10,407 nt of DNA from Bacillota bacterium (GTDB lineage: Bacteria > Bacillota_E > Symbiobacteriia > JAMDAP01): contig JAMDAP010000096.1 in NCBI GenBank assembly GCA_023484675.1, positions 1 through 10,407 on the forward strand, read 5' to 3'. The notes beneath the pieces are model-generated. The model was not told the DNA's origin, ran no database searches, and saw only the letters and a list, made by a program, of their open reading frames with translations. Position numbers and translations under genes: made by a program. Numbering within the stretch: position 1 is the stretch's first letter; each line of letters begins with the position of its first letter. Below are positions 7,986-10,407 of this stretch, piece by piece.

Positions 7986-8225
7986 ATCGTGCACTGCGAG
8001 GCAGTTGGCGGCTTCCACCAGGTAGTACCGCAGGTAGCGGTTGCCGGTGTGGAGGAGGTGCGTGTTCTGAGACTCAAAGGTGCCCGACTGATGACGAGAC
8101 CAGGCAAGGCCGGCGTATCTGGCGACCGCGTTGTGGTTTGGGAAACGGCGAATGTCAGCGATCTCCGCCAGGATCCCGGCGATGAAGACCTTGCCGAGCC
8201 CTTTCACGGACATCCGGATAAGGCG
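7986..8225 (-). pseudogene. C-terminal remnant of an IS110-type transposase
   Basis: This stretch encodes KGLGKVFIAGILAEIADIRRF, then RYAGL, HQSGTFE and TGNRYLRYYLVEAA, which is the C-terminal helix-hairpin-helix-type domain of IS110/IS116/IS902 transposases (Transposase_20). The normal order GxGxxxAxxLLAEIGDIxRF, YAGLxPxxxQSG and GNRxLRxxL is kept. The N-terminal DEDD catalytic domain is absent. Upstream residues in the same frame (to 8357) show no resemblance to the family, and downstream the sequence diverges after LAVHDA. It is therefore a dead fragment with no visible terminal repeats. It abuts the pabA start region, so the element, or a deletion through it, has replaced whatever originally preceded the pab operon. 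Confidence 0.75.
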
Positions 8226-8375
8226 TGGGGTGGGTGGCGTGGGCAGACACTGGTTGCTGTTACCCCCCAAGATCCAATACGGCGTACTTCTCTTGCGACT
8301 CACCGGTCTCCTACCAGCGTGGCTGAAGGCCACAGCATCCCTGGCTCGAAAGCGCAAGACGCATCAGGGCATTCT

Positions 8376-8700
8376 ACGCTGAATTTCGGCGGCGTCACCG
8401 ATGAGAAGGAAGCCTACGGGATTATGGACGCCGCCCTCGACGCCGGCGTCACTTTCTCTGATACCGCCAACGTCTACGGTGGCGCCAGTGATCGCGCGGC
8501 GGTACCCGGCTCCCGGACAGCCCGCAACCCCGAGCGAGCGGCACGCCGCCGCAACCAACTGGAGGCCTTCTCGACGCTGTGTCGGGAAGTCGGCGAGCAG
8601 GAGGCCAAGGTGGCCCTGGCCTGGACGCTGCACCATCCCGCCGTTACCGCACCGATTATCGGCCCCGGCACCCTGCAGCTCATGGTGGACTCTCACCGCC
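8376..8700 (+). pseudogene. Aldo/keto reductase remnant with internal deletion
   Basis: Two pieces of one aldo/keto reductase lie in the same frame. The first, TLNFGGVTDEKEAYGIMDAA followed by LDAGVTFSDTANVYGG, is the N-terminal barrel strand pair with the catalytic Asp and Tyr. The second, from about 8550, reads QLEAFSTLCREVGEQEAKVA then LAWTLHHPAVTAPIIGP, which is the C-terminal cofactor-binding end. The roughly 200 residues between them, including the catalytic Lys and His, are missing and replaced by about 20 unrelated residues. No start codon or ribosome binding site precedes the first piece, and the frame stays open into the tRNA terminator before stopping. It is not functional. It points to an old deletion next to the transposase stump. 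Confidence 0.75.
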
Positions 8701-8726
8701 AAGTCAGCGCCCATGCCGGGCGCAAC

Positions 8727-8760
8727 ACAAAAAGCACCGGCCTTCTCAGACCGGTGCTTT
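8727..8760 (-). terminator. Intrinsic terminator of the tRNA cluster
   Basis: On the minus strand a perfect 10-bp stem (AAAGCACCGG with CCGGTGCTTT, 10-base loop) runs into TTTTTGTGTT. It lies 13 bases past the encoded CCA of tRNA-Val(GAC). It is a textbook factor-independent terminator closing the Gly-Cys-Val unit. Confidence 0.92.
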
Positions 8761-8772
8761 CACTTGCAAAAA

Positions 8773-8848
8773 TGGTGGGCGGTACAGGGATCGAACCTGT
8801 GACCTCCTGAACGTCAATCAGACGCTCTCCCAACTGAGCTAACCGCCC
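8773..8848 (-). tRNA. tRNA-Val (GAC)
   Basis: 76 bases. The acceptor stem GGGCGGT pairs with ACCGCCC, discriminator A and an encoded CCA follow, the D-arm is GCTC/GAGC, the anticodon loop is TTGACGT and the T-arm carries GGTTCGATCC. It is the last gene of its unit. It is the second valine tRNA here and reads GUC and GUU codons. Confidence 0.96.
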
Positions 8849-8858
8849 GTATGTGATT

Positions 8859-8872
8859 TCGCCTTGCGGCGA
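8859..8872 (-). other. Small hairpin between tRNA-Cys and tRNA-Val
   Basis: TCGCC and GGCGA flank a 4-base loop in the 35-base spacer of the tRNA unit. It may be a processing signal for the precursor; there is no T-tract. Confidence 0.3.
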
Positions 8873-8883
8873 CCGAAGACGAG

Positions 8884-8958
<75 letters not shown>

Positions 8959-8989
8959 AGATCCAACAACAACGAATCGGGGAAAATTA

Positions 8990-9064
8990 TGGAGCGGAAG
9001 ACGGGATTCGAACCCGCGACCCCCACCTTGGCAAGGTGATGTTCTACCACTGAACTACTTCCGC
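8990..9064 (-). tRNA. tRNA-Gly (GCC)
   Basis: 75 bases with CCA encoded. The acceptor stem GCGGAAG pairs with CTTCCGC, discriminator T, and the anticodon loop is TTGCCAA. It is the first gene of the third transcription unit. Confidence 0.96.
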
Positions 9065-9105
9065 ACCGTAAGCTCTTTTGAGGTTTCATGGACCGCGCAG
9101 AACTT

Positions 9106-9135
9106 ATACTAGCATAGCCTCCGTGGACCCGTCAA
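9106..9135 (-). promoter_or_regulatory. Sigma-A-type promoter of the Gly-Cys-Val tRNA unit
   Basis: TTGACG, an 18-base spacer and TAGTAT lie about 42 bases before tRNA-Gly. The -10 is the weakest of the three promoters in the cluster; TATAAG two to three bases on is an alternative at a longer spacing. The 138-base gap around it contains no other gene. Confidence 0.6.
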
Positions 9136-9202
9136 GTTGCCGGGACAACTACAGCATAGCCGTTTCGTGGCCATCCCCAGGCGTCCGCCAGCAGAATAAA
9201 AA

Positions 9203-9278
9203 TGGTGCCGCAGGGCGGAATCGAACCGCCGACACGAGGATTTTCAGTCCCCTGCTCTACCAACTGAGCTACCGCGGC
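9203..9278 (-). tRNA. tRNA-Phe (GAA)
   Basis: 76 bases with CCA encoded. The acceptor stem GCCGCGG pairs with CTGCGGC (one G-U pair), discriminator A, and the anticodon loop is CTGAAAA. TTTTTATT follows the CCA directly, so the tRNA body and these Ts may help end transcription, but no separate hairpin is clear. Confidence 0.96.
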
Positions 9279-9304
9279 ACGCACCTCTTTAACTGACGTT
9301 ACTT

Positions 9305-9334
9305 AGTATATCGGATGCGCCGGAGGCACGTCAA
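9305..9334 (-). promoter_or_regulatory. Sigma-A-type promoter of tRNA-Phe
   Basis: TTGACG, an 18-base spacer and TATACT match the housekeeping consensus at ten of twelve positions, ending 26 bases before the tRNA. The placement just after an intrinsic terminator shows that tRNA-Phe has its own start. Confidence 0.85.
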
Positions 9335-9407
9335 GGCACGAAACCGGCGCTCGACCGCCCTTCCGGGCAGGCCCGCCAAGCGCCCCCGCTCCCCCCGACG
9401 GGACATG

Positions 9408-9433
9408 TAAAAAGCTGAGCCAGAGCTCAGCTC
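9408..9433 (-). terminator. Intrinsic terminator after tRNA-Asp
   Basis: AGCTGAGC and GCTCAGCT form a perfect 8-bp stem with a TCTG loop followed by TTTTTACATG on the minus strand. It begins 15 bases past the tRNA-Asp CCA. Confidence 0.9.
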
Positions 9434-9447
9434 CCACATTCATAAAA

Positions 9448-9525
9448 TGGCGGAGGCGACGGGATTCGAACCCGTGATCTTCTGCGTGACAGGCAGATGT
9501 GTTAGGCCGGCTACACCACGCCTCC
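9448..9525 (-). tRNA. tRNA-Asp (GTC)
   Basis: 78 bases with CCA encoded. The acceptor stem GGAGGCG pairs with CGCCTCC, discriminator G (the Asp identity base), anticodon stem TCTGC/GCAGA around loop CTGTCAC. It follows tRNA-Val(TAC) by 19 bases. Confidence 0.96.
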
Positions 9526-9544
9526 GCGGCTATGCAACTCTCTT

Positions 9545-9619
9545 TGGTGGGCGAAACAGGGATCGAACCTGTGACCCCCTGCTTGTAAGGCAGGTGCTCT
9601 CCCGCTGAGCTATTCGCCC
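9545..9619 (-). tRNA. tRNA-Val (TAC)
   Basis: 75 bases with CCA encoded. The acceptor stem GGGCGAA pairs with TTCGCCC, discriminator A, anticodon stem CCTGC/GCAGG around loop CTTACAA. It is the first gene of the cluster. Confidence 0.96.
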
Positions 9620-9648
9620 TCAACGGCCCAAATGACCGTCGCTCGTTC

Positions 9649-9678
9649 ATTATACGACACGGGCGCAGAGCAAGTCAA
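9649..9678 (-). promoter_or_regulatory. Strong sigma-A-type promoter of the tRNA cluster
   Basis: TTGACT, an 18-base spacer and a perfect TATAAT. The predicted start falls near 9642, about 22 bases before tRNA-Val(TAC). An A/T-rich block (mostly A then T on the minus strand) lies just upstream of the -35 and may act as an UP element. Confidence 0.92.
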
Positions 9679-9873
9679 AAACTTTTTTGTACCTGCGCCC
9701 GCCCACGTTTATTGATTGTACGGACGGAGTTGTCCCTCGTCAATAGGCTTTTTGGAGGCACTTCGCCGGCCTCTCGACCTGCCGTCGTGTGGCGCTGCCC
9801 GACACAAAGAAAAAGTGGGCAGACTGCAAGCGAACGCCCGGGTGGCGCGGTCCATATGCTGGTGCAGAACCGG

Positions 9874-9903
9874 GCCGCAGGCTCGGCTTGAGCCGCAGGC
9901 TCG
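9874..9903 (+). repeat. Two direct copies of GCCGCAGGCTCG, period 18
   Basis: Two exact 12-base copies separated by GCTTGA sit just before the ribosome binding site of the gene at 9930. GGCTC and GAGCC within them can also form a short hairpin. The rest of the 250 bases between the tRNA promoter and this gene shows no gene, and I find no convincing plus-strand promoter in it. Confidence 0.5.
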
Positions 9904-9929
9904 CACATGAGCCCATTGGAGGTGGCTGT

Positions 9930-10407
9930 ATGCCAACGACATCGCCCTTGCCGGCGGAGCTATACGCCCCCAGGGCCGTCCTTGAGTTCCCGCGGCTTGA
10001 GTACATACCGGTGGCCGTGGAGACCCTCGCCATGGGGCGCATCCCCAGCGACGGGCCGGCCGCTCCGCAACTGGAAGTGGTCGACAACCTGGCGCGGTAC
10101 CGCTCCCTCGTGGACGGTCATGGCTTGGCCATGGTGGCGTCGCGCCCACCGGAGCCCGAGACCAGTCTGACCGTGCTCGCCTTCAACCTGGACGTGGAGG
10201 CCTGCTACTACCGCGGCTTGAAGGCCACGCTCTTGGCCAGGCCGGCTCCCGGTAGGGTGCACCTCTTTGAAACGACGCGCAGCTTCTTCTACAAGAACGC
10301 CTTCCAGTTGGCGGCCGTGGACGAGTCGGGTCGGCCCTTGGCTCAGACCGTCGTCACCCTGGTACCGGAGCGGCGCCGCACAGTACGCATCGGCCTGTTT
10401 CCGCTTG
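9930..10407 (+). CDS. Protein of unknown function, N-terminal part (cut by window edge)
   Basis: The first 159 residues of an open frame starting MPTTSPLPAELYAPRAVLEF, with GGAGGTG 6 bases before the ATG; the frame is still open at the window edge. I do not recognise the family. There is no signal peptide or transmembrane helix. The segment from about residue 80 (TSLTVLAFNLDVEACYYRG, then LKATLLARP, RVHLFETTRSFFYKNAFQL, AAVDESGRPL and QTVVTLVPERRRTVRIGLF) alternates hydrophobic and polar residues in a way that suggests beta-strands, and VDESGRPLAQTVV resembles an Ig-like or carboxypeptidase-regulatory-like sandwich, but this is weak. Codon use is high-GC and similar to its neighbours. It diverges from the tRNA cluster and is the only intact plus-strand gene in the window. 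Confidence 0.75.
   Translation, partial: MPTTSPLPAELYAPRAVLEFPRLEYIPVAVETLAMGRIPSDGPAAPQLEVVDNLARYRSLVDGHGLAMVASRPPEPETSLTVLAFNLDVEACYYRGLKATLLARPAPGRVHLFETTRSFFYKNAFQLAAVDESGRPLAQTVVTLVPERRRTVRIGLFPL

Noticed and set aside
7291..8025. 244-residue plus-strand open frame opposite pabA
   Set aside because: It mirrors the PabA reading frame and shows no domain or ribosome binding site of its own.
7989..8810. One 273-residue plus-strand gene spanning the transposase remnant and reductase remnant
   Set aside because: Only the part after 8376 resembles a protein; the N-terminal third is antisense to the transposase and the C-terminus runs through the tRNA terminator and tRNA-Val.
9709..10149. Minus-strand open frame of 146 residues beside the tRNA promoter
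   Set aside because: It overlaps the better-supported plus-strand gene at 9930, and its composition is that of a high-GC shadow.

Overview
The window looks like chromosomal DNA of a high-GC, low-GC-phylum-type (Firmicutes/Clostridia-like) spore former. The basis is indirect: very strong purine-rich Shine-Dalgarno sequences (AAGGGAGGTG recurs), frequent GTG and TTG starts that those ribosome binding sites dictate, tRNA genes with encoded CCA, a compact pabA-pabB-pabC folate operon, and non-secreted jelly-roll and arginine-rich repeat proteins of a kind often seen in spore-surface loci. I cannot name the genus.

Almost every protein gene is on the minus strand. Reading in the direction of transcription, from the right: a tRNA cluster (9619 down to 8773) encodes Val(UAC), Asp, Phe, Gly, Cys and Val(GAC). 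Three visible sigma-A-type promoters and two intrinsic terminators split it into three units. Next comes a decayed stretch (about 7980-8700) holding an internally deleted aldo/keto reductase on the plus strand and the C-terminal stump of an IS110-type transposase on the minus strand. Directly after it lies the pabA-pabB-pabC operon (7923 to 5021), which makes p-aminobenzoate from chorismate and glutamine.

The left half is the least ordinary part. After a 234-base intergenic region with several inverted repeats, three tandem paralogous genes (4786 to 3191) encode roughly 168-residue beta-rich, jelly-roll-like proteins with no signal peptide and an identical C-terminal tail. After a second intergenic region follows a tight cluster: a GT4 glycosyltransferase (2911-1685), an arginine-rich protein built on an 18-base, six-residue repeat (1700-1293), a HipA-like kinase (1284-460), and the start of an FAD-dependent glycerol-3-phosphate dehydrogenase (435 to the left edge). 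I read the jelly-roll genes, glycosyltransferase, repeat protein and kinase as a candidate surface-layer or spore-coat assembly locus, in which the kinase may phosphorylate the RRS repeats of its neighbour. That is inference.

At the right edge a plus-strand gene of unknown function (9930 onward) diverges from the tRNA cluster and runs off the window.
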